From the NCBI RefSeq assembly GCF_900099965.1, contig NZ_FNDJ01000006.1, positions 140,165 through 204,164 of the forward strand: a stretch of 64,000 nt of DNA, written 5' to 3'. The position numbers and the translations under genes were made by a program. Source of the DNA: Nonomuraea jiangxiensis (GTDB lineage Bacteria > Actinomycetota > Actinomycetes > Streptosporangiales > Streptosporangiaceae). This document shows, piece after piece, positions 17,673 to 25,937 of the stretch; positions within the stretch are counted from its first letter, which is position 1; the number at the start of each line of letters is the position of its first letter. Under the pieces are notes generated by a model. It did no database searches. It worked only from the letters and a program-made list of their open reading frames with translations, and had not been told where the DNA came from.

Positions 17673-18179
17673 TCAGGAACCCTGAGAAAACCCTGTAAGG
17701 GTCAGCCACTCATGTGCCATGCCCAGATGTCGGCTGGTCAGTCCGATCCTCGGGTCCACATGGACGAGCAGGAAATCCGCCAGACCCCGATGAACCCTGA
17801 GATACTCCTCGTCCTCCGCCCACACCTGGTCGTCGAACCACACGAACGGCCGCCGCCCCGCGTACGCCGCCACGTGCGGGGTCTTGAACATCTCCCCGAA
17901 CTCGCTCGGCGCCTCCGGGCTCATGGGGATGACCGGCAGCGAGGGCAGGCCGATCCTGGGAGCGATCCAATCGTTGGCGTGATCCTCCCAGGTGGTCGCC
18001 CACACCAGCTCGGACCCGGTCGTCAGGGCCAGGTCGAGCAGCCGGCGGCCGTGCCGGGGGTTGAGGTGCACCGTGTAGACCTCGCTGCCGATCAGGCAGC
18101 GGTAAGCCCGGAAGTCGGGACTGGGCCCCCTCATAGGGTTGAGCACGCCGTCCACGTCCAGCAGCAGCAGAGGTCTCAT
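17673..18179 (-). CDS. HAD-like domain protein
   Basis: A 168-residue protein beginning MRPLLLLDVDGVLNPM, a HAD-superfamily motif I with Asp8 and Asp10. Motif II/III candidates are LVWATTWEDHAN and VWFDDQVWAEDEEYL. These short actinomycete HAD-like proteins are unassigned; many retain the metal-binding Asp pair and may be phosphatases or nucleotidases. ATG 18179 overlaps the stop of the upstream AraC gene by four bases (18176-18179), so the two are co-translated. Confidence 0.8.
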   Translation of the reverse strand: MRPLLLLDVDGVLNPMRGPSPDFRAYRCLIGSEVYTVHLNPRHGRRLLDLALTTGSELVWATTWEDHANDWIAPRIGLPSLPVIPMSPEAPSEFGEMFKTPHVAAYAGRRPFVWFDDQVWAEDEEYLRVHRGLADFLLVHVDPRIGLTSRHLGMAHEWLTLTGFSQGS

Positions 18180-19087
18180 CCGGTCCGGTGTTCCTGCGGG
18201 CTGATGCCGCGTACGCGTTTGAAGGCCGCGCTGAGCGCGAACGGGCTGCCGTAGCCGACCTTTCTGGCCACCGAGCCAATCGTGGCGTCCGGCTCCCGCA
18301 GCAGGTCGGCGGCCAGTGCCAGACGCCAGTCGGTGAGGAAGGACATCGGCGGCTCCCCCACCAGCTCGGTGAAGCGCCTGGCCAGCGAGGCCCGCGAAAT
18401 CCCGACCCGGCCGGCCAGGGTGGCGACGGTCCACGGGTGGGCGGGATTGTTCTGCAGCAGGCGCATGGCCTTGCCGATCACCGGGTCGCCCATCGCGCGA
18501 TACCACGAGGGCGCCTCGTGGGTGGCGAACCACGACCGCAGCACCGCGATGACCAACAGGTCCAGCAGCCGGTCCAGCACCGCTTCCTGCCCCGGCTCGT
18601 CCTTGACGATCTCGGCGCCGAGCAGTGCGATGACCGGGCCGCCGGGCTGCACGATCAGCGGGGGCAGCGTTTCCAGCAGCCGCCTGCTGACCTCACCCTC
18701 CAGATTGTACGTGCCGCTGAGCAGCACCGTCCCGCCGTCCGGGTTGTTGCCCCAGCTACGGACGCCCAGGTCCATGGACTCGTAGACGGACACGCCGTCG
18801 AGCGTGGTGCAGTGCTGGCCGGGGTGGATGACGATCTGCGGCTCGGTCGCGGGGTCGTCGGCCACCGTGTACGGCTCCGGCCCCCGGTTGATCGCCACCT
18901 CGCCCGGCGAGAGGTGTATCGGGTCGCCGCCGTCCGGCGTGATCCACGCCTCGCCGCTCACCAGGGCCGCCACCGACAGCGGCGCCTCGTCCTGGATACG
19001 CAGCGACCAGGGCGGATCCATGATCGAACGGAGCAGGAAGGCGCCACGGGCTCGCGGGCCGTCCAGTAGCGCCGCGAGTTGGTCCAT
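18176..19087 (-). CDS. AraC-family transcriptional regulator (cupin sensor)
   Basis: A 303-residue regulator with an N-terminal cupin-type domain (ALVSGEAWITPDGGDPIHLS then GEVAINRGPEPYTVADDP) and a C-terminal pair of helix-turn-helices (WTVATLAGRVGISRASLARR, then IGSVARKVGYGSPFALSAAF). I start at MDQLAALLDGPRARGAFLLRS, the usual N terminus in this family; ATGs at 19126 and 19147 are possible but would invade the promoter of the divergent NmrA-like gene at 19162. The divergent arrangement suggests it controls that reductase, a common pairing. Confidence 0.9.
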   Translation of the reverse strand: MDQLAALLDGPRARGAFLLRSIMDPPWSLRIQDEAPLSVAALVSGEAWITPDGGDPIHLSPGEVAINRGPEPYTVADDPATEPQIVIHPGQHCTTLDGVSVYESMDLGVRSWGNNPDGGTVLLSGTYNLEGEVSRRLLETLPPLIVQPGGPVIALLGAEIVKDEPGQEAVLDRLLDLLVIAVLRSWFATHEAPSWYRAMGDPVIGKAMRLLQNNPAHPWTVATLAGRVGISRASLARRFTELVGEPPMSFLTDWRLALAADLLREPDATIGSVARKVGYGSPFALSAAFKRVRGISPQEHRTG

Positions 19088-19161
19088 GGGTAGACGATCG
19101 CATATGGGATTGCGCTTCTCAACCATGGAGAGTCTTACCGGTATCACGGCTTACTGGATAC

Positions 19162-19971
19162 ATGACGATTTTGGTGCTGGGCGGCACCGGCAAGACCGGC
19201 CGCCGTATCGCTGACCGACTCACCGCCCTGGACCTGCCGGTGCGGATCGGGTCCCGCTCCGCCACCCCGGCCTTCGGCTGGGACGACCGCTCCACGTGGC
19301 CGCAGGCCCTCGACGGCGTCACCGCCGTCTACCTCTCCTACTACCCGGACCTGGCCATGCCCGGCGCGTACGACGACATCAAGGCGTTCACCGAGCTGGC
19401 CGTGGGCAAGGGCGTACGTCGGCTGGTCCTGCTGTCCGGCCGGGGCGAGCCGGAGGCGCAGGCGAGCGAGCGCACGGTCCAGGAGTCGGGAGCGGAGTGG
19501 ACGATCCTCCGCTGCAGCTGGTTCATGCAGAACTTCAGCGAGGGCCACCTGCTCGACCAGGTCCTCGAAGGCGTCATCGCGATCCCCGCGGAGGACGTGC
19601 CCGAACCGTTCCTGGACGTGGACGACATCGCCGAGGCGGCCGTGGCCGCGCTCACCGAGGAGGGCCACGCGGGCAAACTGTACGAGATGACCGGCCCGCG
19701 GCTGCTGACCTTCGCCGAGGCGGCACAGGAGCTGTCCACGGCCACCGGCAGGCAGATCGTCAGCGTGCAGGTGACCCGGGAGGAGTTCGTGGCCGCCGCG
19801 GTCGCGCAGGGGGCCCCGCAGGAGGAGGCCGAGGGCCTGGCGGAGATGTTCGGCGAAATCCTCGACGGCCGCAACGCCCACCTGAACGACGGCGTACGGC
19901 AGGCGCTCGGCCGGCCCGCCCGCGACTTCGCCGACTTCGCCAGGGCCAACGCCAAGGTCTGGACCCGCTAA
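19162..19971 (+). CDS. NmrA-like NAD(P)-binding protein
   Basis: A 269-residue Rossmann protein of the atypical short-chain/NmrA group. The N terminus TILVLGGTGKTGRRIADRL is the glycine-rich cofactor loop; a canonical Ser-Tyr-Lys triad is not obvious, as usual for NmrA-type proteins that act as redox sensors or quinone reductases. The interior has RLVLLSGRGEPEAQASERTV and WTILRCSWFMQNFSEG, typical of the group. It starts at ATG 19162, 74 bases from the divergent AraC start. The promoter contains two related 12-mers, CTTACCGGTATC (19134) and CTTACTGGATAC (19150), which could be regulator half-sites. Confidence 0.9.
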   Translation: MTILVLGGTGKTGRRIADRLTALDLPVRIGSRSATPAFGWDDRSTWPQALDGVTAVYLSYYPDLAMPGAYDDIKAFTELAVGKGVRRLVLLSGRGEPEAQASERTVQESGAEWTILRCSWFMQNFSEGHLLDQVLEGVIAIPAEDVPEPFLDVDDIAEAAVAALTEEGHAGKLYEMTGPRLLTFAEAAQELSTATGRQIVSVQVTREEFVAAAVAQGAPQEEAEGLAEMFGEILDGRNAHLNDGVRQALGRPARDFADFARANAKVWTR

Positions 19972-19980
19972 CGCTCCCCG

Positions 19981-20022
19981 GACCGTGACCTTCGTCTCAC
20001 GAGCGGCCGGACGGTCACGGTC
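19981..20022 (+). terminator. Inverted repeat after the NmrA-like gene
   Basis: Perfect 10-bp arms GACCGTGACC / GGTCACGGTC, 22-base loop, followed by GTTTCCC, starting 10 bases after the stop codon. Likely terminator. Confidence 0.5.
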
Positions 20023-20184
20023 GTTTCCCACCGGAAATCGGCACCTGATCCGGCAGCCGACCAGCCCGCCCACCGGCGGACCTGTCCACCCCCACCGACC
20101 CCGGACGCCTCACGCGGGCAACCGCCCGGCCCCGTTTCCGCTAGCCTCACCCTCGTCACTCGCGCGTCCTGGGAAGGTGTACTC

Positions 20185-21015
20185 GTGATCGGCTGGTTCG
20201 AAGCGGTGGTTCTGGGGTTGATCCAGGGGCTCACGGAGTTCCTGCCCATCTCCTCCAGCGCCCACATCCGGGTGGTCTCCGCTTTCGCCGGCTGGGAGGA
20301 CCCCGGGGCGGCGTTCACGGCGGTGATCCAGCTCGGCACGGAGACGGCCGTGCTGATCTATTTCCGCCAGGAGATCTGGGAGATCGTCTCCACCTGGACC
20401 CGCTCGCTGTTCGTCAAGGAGCTGCGCCGGCACTGGGCCGCCCGCATGGGCTGGTTCATCATCGCCGGCTCGCTGCCCATCGGCGTGCTGGGCCTGGTGC
20501 TGAAAGACCAGATCGAGACCGTCTTCCGTGACCTGCGGCTGGTGGGCACGACGCTGATCGTGTTCGGCTGCATCCTGTGGTTCGCCGACCGCACCGCCCG
20601 CAACAAGCTCACGCTCGAAAAGCACCTGAGCTTCCCCCACGCCATCGTGTACGGCTTCGCCCAGGCGCTCGCCCTGATCCCCGGCGTGTCCCGCTCGGGC
20701 GGCACCATCACGGCCGGCCTGCTGCTGGACTACCGCCGCGAGGACGCCGCGAAATACTCCTTCCTGCTGGCCATCCCCGCGGTGTTGTCCTCGGGCCTGC
20801 TGGAGCTGACCCAGATCGGCGAGGGCAAGGCCCCCGACTGGGGGCCGACGATCCTGGCCACGGTCATCTCCTTCATCGTCGGCTACGCGGCCGTGGCCTG
20901 GTTCCTGCGCTACATCAGCAGCCACCGCTTCACCGGCTTCGTGATCTACCGCATCATCCTGGGCTTCTTCGTCATCCTCGCGGTCACCGCGGGTTGGATC
21001 CCGGCGATCGGCTGA
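20185..21015 (+). CDS. uppP: Undecaprenyl-diphosphatase UppP/BacA
   Basis: Integral membrane phosphatase that recycles undecaprenyl diphosphate to the monophosphate carrier for peptidoglycan and other wall polymers, and can confer bacitracin tolerance. The 276-residue product has both family motifs: Glu18 with PISSSAH at residues 21-27, and PGVSRSGGT at 166-174, plus about eight membrane helices. The start is GTG 20185 behind GGGAAGGTG. Its last 70 bases overlap the 3' end of the converging MFS gene, an unusually long convergent overlap. Confidence 0.96.
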   Translation: MIGWFEAVVLGLIQGLTEFLPISSSAHIRVVSAFAGWEDPGAAFTAVIQLGTETAVLIYFRQEIWEIVSTWTRSLFVKELRRHWAARMGWFIIAGSLPIGVLGLVLKDQIETVFRDLRLVGTTLIVFGCILWFADRTARNKLTLEKHLSFPHAIVYGFAQALALIPGVSRSGGTITAGLLLDYRREDAAKYSFLLAIPAVLSSGLLELTQIGEGKAPDWGPTILATVISFIVGYAAVAWFLRYISSHRFTGFVIYRIILGFFVILAVTAGWIPAIG

Positions 21016-22154
21016 TCCTCGGCCGGCGGGCCGGGCTCCGCGGCGGGCCGGTAGGTGACCAGGGTGAACAGCACGGACAGCAGTCCGAGGCCGGTGGACA
21101 AGACGACCACGCCGGCCCGGCCGTACCAGTCGAGTGCCGCGCCACCCGCGAGCCCGGCCACGAACAGGCCGATGTACTGGGCCGACGACAGCAGCCCCAG
21201 GCCGATCGACACGTTGCCGGGCACCGCGGCGACCGTCCTGAACTGCTGCGCCGGCCCCACCAGCCAGCCCAGCCCGCCCCACAGGAACGCCCACACCAGG
21301 GCGATCGGCAGCGCCAGGTTCGCCACCGGGATGAGGGCCATGAACACGGTGGCCGCGGCCAGGCCGATCAGCACCATCCTGCGCGGCCCGTACGCGTCGG
21401 TGAAGCGCCCGCCTAGCTGGTTGCCCACGATGCCGCCGATCCCCCACGCCCACAGCAACGCGGGCAACGGCAGGTCGAACAGCGACCCTATGTAGGTGTA
21501 GGCGGTGAACCCGGCCCCGAACGTCAGCAACTGCGTCACCAGCACCGCCAGCACCCGCCGGTCACCCAGCGGCGCGAACCGCTCCCGCAGCCGCCCCGAC
21601 GTCGCGATCCGCACCTCGGGCACCATGGCCGCGACCCCGGCGAACCCGATCACACCGAGCCCCACCACCAGCCAGATCGTCGCCCGCCACCCCGAGGCCG
21701 AGCCCAGCCAGGTCCCGAGCGGCACCCCGATCGCCGACGACACGGTCAGCCCGCCCATCACCAGCGCCAGCGCGCGCCCCCGGCGATCGGGCGTGGTCAG
21801 CGCGGTCGCCACTCCCGACGCGGTGGGCGTGAACATGGCCGCCCCCGCCGCCGCGACCACCCGGGTCGCCATGACCAGCGGGTACGTCGGAGCCAGCGCG
21901 GTCAAGGTGTTGCCCACCACGAACACGCCCAGGGCCAGCAGCAACAGGTTCCGTCTCGACAGGCGCGCGGTCAGGGCGGCGAGCAGGGGCGACAGCACCG
22001 CGTACGCCAATGCGAAGATCGTCATGAGCTGCCCGGCGGCGGACGTGGAGATCCTCAGATCCGCGGAGATGGGGGCGAGCAGCCCGGCCGTCACGAACAT
22101 CCCGGTACCGACAGCGAAATTTCCCACAGCGAGCGGGTAGAGCCGCGAACTCAT
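20946..22154 (-). CDS. MFS efflux transporter (DHA1-like)
   Basis: A 402-residue drug-efflux type transporter with about 12 helices. It carries AAAGAAMFTPTASGVATAL in helix 5, near the antiporter motif region, and the motif A-type loop as TARLSRRN. I start at MSSRLYPLAVGN (ATG 22154), behind GGAGG; the open frame extends eight codons upstream. The C-terminal tail (residues ~380-402) is translated through the end of uppP. An ArsR-type regulator is divergently transcribed 86 bases away, an arrangement typical of self-regulated efflux pairs. Confidence 0.93.
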   Translation of the reverse strand: MSSRLYPLAVGNFAVGTGMFVTAGLLAPISADLRISTSAAGQLMTIFALAYAVLSPLLAALTARLSRRNLLLLALGVFVVGNTLTALAPTYPLVMATRVVAAAGAAMFTPTASGVATALTTPDRRGRALALVMGGLTVSSAIGVPLGTWLGSASGWRATIWLVVGLGVIGFAGVAAMVPEVRIATSGRLRERFAPLGDRRVLAVLVTQLLTFGAGFTAYTYIGSLFDLPLPALLWAWGIGGIVGNQLGGRFTDAYGPRRMVLIGLAAATVFMALIPVANLALPIALVWAFLWGGLGWLVGPAQQFRTVAAVPGNVSIGLGLLSSAQYIGLFVAGLAGGAALDWYGRAGVVVLSTGLGLLSVLFTLVTYRPAAEPGPPAEDQPIAGIQPAVTARMTKKPRMMR

Positions 22155-22180
22155 GGAGCCTCCGTCAAAGTTGGACAAGC

Positions 22181-22203
22181 ATCAAACTGTCCTATAGTTG
22201 GAT
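22181..22203. promoter_or_regulatory. Candidate ArsR operator between MFS and ArsR genes
   Basis: Imperfect dyad ATCAAACT / AGTTGGAT (7 of 8 pairs) with a 7-base spacer, in the AT-rich divergent promoter. ArsR-family repressors bind such dyads, so this may coordinate both genes. Confidence 0.45.
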
Positions 22204-22240
22204 CGTTGTCAAACAATCGGACGGAGGTAGGGTTCTTCGT

Positions 22241-22576
22241 ATGCGTCTGCTACCGCACCCCGCCACGGAGGACATCCAGCTCACGGAGGTCCTGCGGGCG
22301 TTGGCCGACCCCGTGCGCCTGGAGATCGTCGGGCGGCTGTCCACGTGCGGGGAGATGACGTGCGGCGACGCCGGAGACCAGTTGGGCGTGCACAAGTCGA
22401 CCGCCTCACACCACTACCGGACGCTGCGGGAGGCGGGGGTGATCGTCTCCAAGCAGGAGGGCCGGGTGGTCTACATCAGCCTGCGCCGCCACGACCTCGA
22501 CGCCCGCTTCCCCGGCCTGCTGGACTCGATCCTGGCCGCCAGTCCCATGACCGCCGGAGCCCCGGTCCCACTCTGA
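22241..22576 (+). CDS. ArsR-family transcriptional regulator
   Basis: A 111-residue winged-helix protein: TEVLRALADPVRLEIVGRLS, recognition segment LGVHKSTASHHYRTLREAGV, wing VSKQEGRVVYISLRR. The two early cysteines (in STCGEMTCGDAG) resemble the CxxxxC metal site of classical ArsR proteins but are offset from ELCVCD, so metal sensing is uncertain. Divergent to the MFS gene, which it probably represses. The helicase gene begins only six bases after its stop, so read-through is likely. Confidence 0.92.
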   Translation: MRLLPHPATEDIQLTEVLRALADPVRLEIVGRLSTCGEMTCGDAGDQLGVHKSTASHHYRTLREAGVIVSKQEGRVVYISLRRHDLDARFPGLLDSILAASPMTAGAPVPL

Positions 22577-22582
22577 CCCGCC

Positions 22583-25174
22583 ATGCCTGACGATCCCGTG
22601 CCTGACGCCGCCCACCTGCCTCACGCCGCCGCCCGGCCTGACGCCGCCCACCTGCCTCACGCCGCCCACCGGGCGGTGGATCCACGGCCGGCCGACTCCC
22701 TGCCGATTCGGGATGTCCTGCCCGAGTTGCTCGCCGTGCTCGACCGGCACGGCACGGCGGTGTTGACCGCCCCGCCCGGCACCGGCAAGACGACGGTGGT
22801 GCCGCTCGCCCTCGCCGAGGCCGGGATGCGGGTGCTGGTGGCCGAGCCGCGCCGGCTGGCCGTACGCGCGGCGGCCCGGCGGATGGGCGTGAGCTACAGC
22901 ATCCGCGGCGAACGCCACACCGGCGCGAACCCCATGGTCGAGGTCGTCACCACCGGCGTGCTCCTGCAACGCCTCCAGCGCGACCAGGAGCTGGCCGGGG
23001 TGGACGCCGTCATGCTCGACGAGTGCCACGAGCGCCACCTGGACGCGGACACGGCGCTGGCCTTCCTGCTCGACGTGCGCGACACCCTCCGCCCCGACCT
23101 GCGCCTGCTGGCCACCTCCGCCACCGCCGACGCCGCGCCGTGGTCCCGCCTGCTCGGCGGCCCCATCGTGGCCACGACCGGCGCGACGCATCCGGTGGAG
23201 ACGGTCTGGGCGCCGCCCGCCCGCCCGGTCGCCCCGCCGCACGGCCTGCGGGTCGATCCCGCGCTGTTGACCCACGTGGCCTCGGTGGTACGCCGCGCGC
23301 TCGCGGAGCGCGACGGAGACGTGCTGTGCTTCCTGCCGGGCGTGGGCGAGATCGCCAAGGTGGCCGGCATGCTCGGTGGCACCGTGGAGTTGCTCCAGGT
23401 CCACGGCCAGGCCCCGGCCCACGTCCAGGACGCCGTCCTGGCCCCCGGCGCGGCCCGCCGGGTGGTGCTCGCGACGTCGGTGGCCGAGTCCAGCCTGACC
23501 GTCCCCGGCGTCCGCGTGGTGGTGGACGCCGGGCTGGCCCGCGAGCCGCGTACCGACCACGCCCGCGGCCTGGGCTCGCTCACCACGGTCCGGGTCTCCA
23601 AGGCGGCGGCCGACCAGCGCGCGGGCCGGGCGGGCAGGCAGGCGCCGGGCACGGTCTACCGCTGCTGGTCCGCCGCCGAGCACGAGCGCCTGGCCGACCA
23701 TGCCCGGCCGGAGATCGCGCTCGCGGACCTGACCGGGTTCGCGTTGCAGGCGGCCTGCTGGGGCGTGCCGGACGCGGCGGGCCTGGCCCTGCTCGACCCG
23801 CCACCGGCCGCCGCGATGTCGGCCGCCACCCGTACCCTGCGGGCCCTCGGCGCGCTCGACTCCTCCCGGGTGACCGGGCGCGGGCGGCGGATGGCGCTCG
23901 CGGGCGTACATCCCCGCCTGGCCAGGGCCCTGCTGGACCTCGGCCCCGAGGCCGCCGAGGTGGTGGCCCTGCTGTCGGAGCAACTGCCCCGCGAGGCGGG
24001 CGACGACCTGGTGGAGGTCTGGCGTACGGCCCGCCGCGGCGGCCCCGGCTTCGCGGCCCGCTGGCGCCAGGAGACCGACCGCCTCCGCCGCACCGCCCTC
24101 CAGTCCCGCGACCAAGAGCCCACTCCCTCGACCCGGCCGGCCGAGCCACCTCCCTCCGCCCAGCCCGGCAAGCCCCCTCGCTCTGCGCGGTCGGGTGGGC
24201 GGGGCGACGCGCTGGACGGGCGGGCCGGGCGGGATGAGGTGCTGGCCGGGATGGCGGTGGCGCTGGCGTTCCCCGAGCGGGTGGCCCGGCGGCGCGGCGG
24301 TGGCTACCTGATGGCCTCCGGCACCCAGGCCCAGCTCGCCGACGGCGCCAGGCTGCAGACGGCGGAGTGGCTGGCCATCGCCGTGGCGGACCGGCCGGCG
24401 GGCTCGGCCTCGGCCCGGATCAGGCAGGCCGTCGCCATCGACGAGGAGACCGCCAGGCTGGCCCACCCGGTCACCACCGAGGACGAGATCGCCTGGCACG
24501 TCCCCCCGGGCGAGCGCCGCGGCGACGTGTCCGCCCGCCGGGTCCAGCGGCTCGGCGCGATCGAGCTGTCCGCCACCCCGCTCAAGGACGCCGACGTGCG
24601 CCCGGCCGTCCTGGAGGGCCTGCGTACGGAGGACGTCCTGACCTGGACGAAGCAGGCCAAGGAGCTCAAGGCCCGCCTGGCCTTCTGCCACCGCGCGCTC
24701 GGCGCCCCCTGGCCCTCGATGGACTCGCTCGTCGACCTGGCCGACCAGTGGCTGGAGCCCGAGCTGTCACGCGCCCGCCGCCGCGCCGACCTGGAGCGCA
24801 TCGACGTGGCCACCGCGCTCAGACGGCTGATCCCGTGGAGCGAGCGCCTGGACCAGACCGCCCCTGAGCGCATCGAGGTGCCCAGCGGCTCCCACATCCG
24901 CCTGGACTACACGAACGAGCAGCCGGTGCTGGCGGTGAAGCTCCAGGAGCTGTTCGGCTGGGTGGAGACGCCCCGGATCGCGGGCGTGCCGGTGCTCGTG
25001 CACCTGCTCTCCCCCGCGGGCCGCCCGGTGGCCGTGACGGCGGACCTGGCGTCGTTCTGGCGTGACGGCTACCGTTCCGTACGCGCGGAGCTGCGCGGCC
25101 GCTACCCCAAGCACCCGTGGCCGGAGGACCCTCTGACCGCCCAGCCCACCCGCCGCGTGAAACCGAGAACGTGA
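22583..25174 (+). CDS. hrpB: ATP-dependent helicase HrpB
   Basis: An 863-residue DEAH-type helicase of the HrpB family. Residues 62-71 give Walker A (APPGTGKTT), followed by VAEPRRLAVRAAARRMG (motif Ia), MLDECHERH (motif II), LLATSATAD (motif III), and QRAGRAGRQAPGTVYRCW (motif VI). The C-terminal HrpB-specific region includes HVPPGERRGDVSARRVQRL and RLDYTNEQPVLAVKLQELFGW. The first ~35 residues contain a direct repeat (DAAHLPHAA twice) from a duplicated 36-base segment, and a Pro/Ser-rich linker lies at residues ~510-545. A start further in (near VLPELLAVLDRHG) is possible. Biological role of HrpB is not well defined. Confidence 0.93.
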   Translation: MPDDPVPDAAHLPHAAARPDAAHLPHAAHRAVDPRPADSLPIRDVLPELLAVLDRHGTAVLTAPPGTGKTTVVPLALAEAGMRVLVAEPRRLAVRAAARRMGVSYSIRGERHTGANPMVEVVTTGVLLQRLQRDQELAGVDAVMLDECHERHLDADTALAFLLDVRDTLRPDLRLLATSATADAAPWSRLLGGPIVATTGATHPVETVWAPPARPVAPPHGLRVDPALLTHVASVVRRALAERDGDVLCFLPGVGEIAKVAGMLGGTVELLQVHGQAPAHVQDAVLAPGAARRVVLATSVAESSLTVPGVRVVVDAGLAREPRTDHARGLGSLTTVRVSKAAADQRAGRAGRQAPGTVYRCWSAAEHERLADHARPEIALADLTGFALQAACWGVPDAAGLALLDPPPAAAMSAATRTLRALGALDSSRVTGRGRRMALAGVHPRLARALLDLGPEAAEVVALLSEQLPREAGDDLVEVWRTARRGGPGFAARWRQETDRLRRTALQSRDQEPTPSTRPAEPPPSAQPGKPPRSARSGGRGDALDGRAGRDEVLAGMAVALAFPERVARRRGGGYLMASGTQAQLADGARLQTAEWLAIAVADRPAGSASARIRQAVAIDEETARLAHPVTTEDEIAWHVPPGERRGDVSARRVQRLGAIELSATPLKDADVRPAVLEGLRTEDVLTWTKQAKELKARLAFCHRALGAPWPSMDSLVDLADQWLEPELSRARRRADLERIDVATALRRLIPWSERLDQTAPERIEVPSGSHIRLDYTNEQPVLAVKLQELFGWVETPRIAGVPVLVHLLSPAGRPVAVTADLASFWRDGYRSVRAELRGRYPKHPWPEDPLTAQPTRRVKPRT

Positions 25175-25187
25175 GACGGAGTTCGCG

Positions 25188-25865
25188 ATGATCAACGAGG
25201 CGGTCCGCAACAACGCCGAGTGGTGCGACCTGATGTGCCGCACGCACGGAATCCCCGGCACGTTCACCGACCTGGCCTGGACGAACCCCACCAGGACCCC
25301 GCCCCTCTACCCCGACGCCGTCACCCTCTCCCCGGCGGCGAGCGCGGCGGACGTGCTGGACCGCATCGACCCGGGCTCCGGCGCCTCGGTCAAGGACAGC
25401 TTCGCCACACTCGACCTGCCGGGCTTCGACGTGCTGTTCGAGGCGACCTGGATCCACCACCCCGCCCCCGGCGGAACCCCGCGACCGGCGGCGACCGGCG
25501 ACCCGATCGCCTGGGAGGTCGTCGAGGACGCGGCCACGCTGCGCGAGTGGGAGGAGGCGTGCTTCTCCGGAGGCGTACGGGACCTGTTCCTGCCGGGACT
25601 GCTCGGCGCGGCCAGCCCGCTGTGCGGCCGGATCGAGGGCGACATCGTGTGCGGCGCGATGCTCAACGCGAGCGGCCGGGTCGTCGGCGTCTCCAACGTC
25701 TACGCCTCGGGCTGCGACATCGACGCCGCGTGGTCCGGCACTGTGGCCCTGGCGGCCGAGCTGTTCCCCGGCCGCCCGCTGGTGGGCTACGAGTCGGACC
25801 CCGAACCGGCCACGAAGCAGGGCTTCACCCCGATCGGCCCGCTGCGGATCTGGCTCCGCCCCTGA
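25188..25865 (+). CDS. GNAT-like hypothetical protein
   Basis: A 225-residue protein common in actinomycetes. The N terminus is DUF-like (NNAEWCDLMCRTHGIPG, then SATFTDLAW-type motif around residue 28). The C-terminal half shows acetyltransferase-like strands and a degenerate acetyl-CoA loop (VVGVSNVYASGCDIDAAWSG, then PLVGYESDPEPATKQGFTPI), similar to GNAT proteins that end with a conserved YE--GF--IGPLR--L. No clear Q/RxxGxG/A signature is present, so catalysis is uncertain. It follows hrpB by 13 bases and is likely in the same transcript. Confidence 0.75.
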   Translation: MINEAVRNNAEWCDLMCRTHGIPGTFTDLAWTNPTRTPPLYPDAVTLSPAASAADVLDRIDPGSGASVKDSFATLDLPGFDVLFEATWIHHPAPGGTPRPAATGDPIAWEVVEDAATLREWEEACFSGGVRDLFLPGLLGAASPLCGRIEGDIVCGAMLNASGRVVGVSNVYASGCDIDAAWSGTVALAAELFPGRPLVGYESDPEPATKQGFTPIGPLRIWLRP

Positions 25866-25911
25866 GGCGTGGCCCGGGTGGCGGCCGAGATCGTCCAGAG
25901 GCTCGCCACGA

Positions 25912-25931
25912 AGTGTGAAAACCTGCACACT
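25912..25931. promoter_or_regulatory. Palindrome upstream of the amidase gene
   Basis: Perfect inverted repeat AGTGTG / CACACT with an 8-base spacer, ending six bases before the amidase start. It is well placed for an operator; the cognate regulator is unknown. Confidence 0.4.
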
Positions 25932-25937
25932 CTAGTC

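Noticed and set aside
22406..24691. A long minus-strand frame opposite hrpB
   Set aside because: Translation is Gly/Ala/Arg-rich noise without domains, while the plus strand encodes complete helicase motifs.
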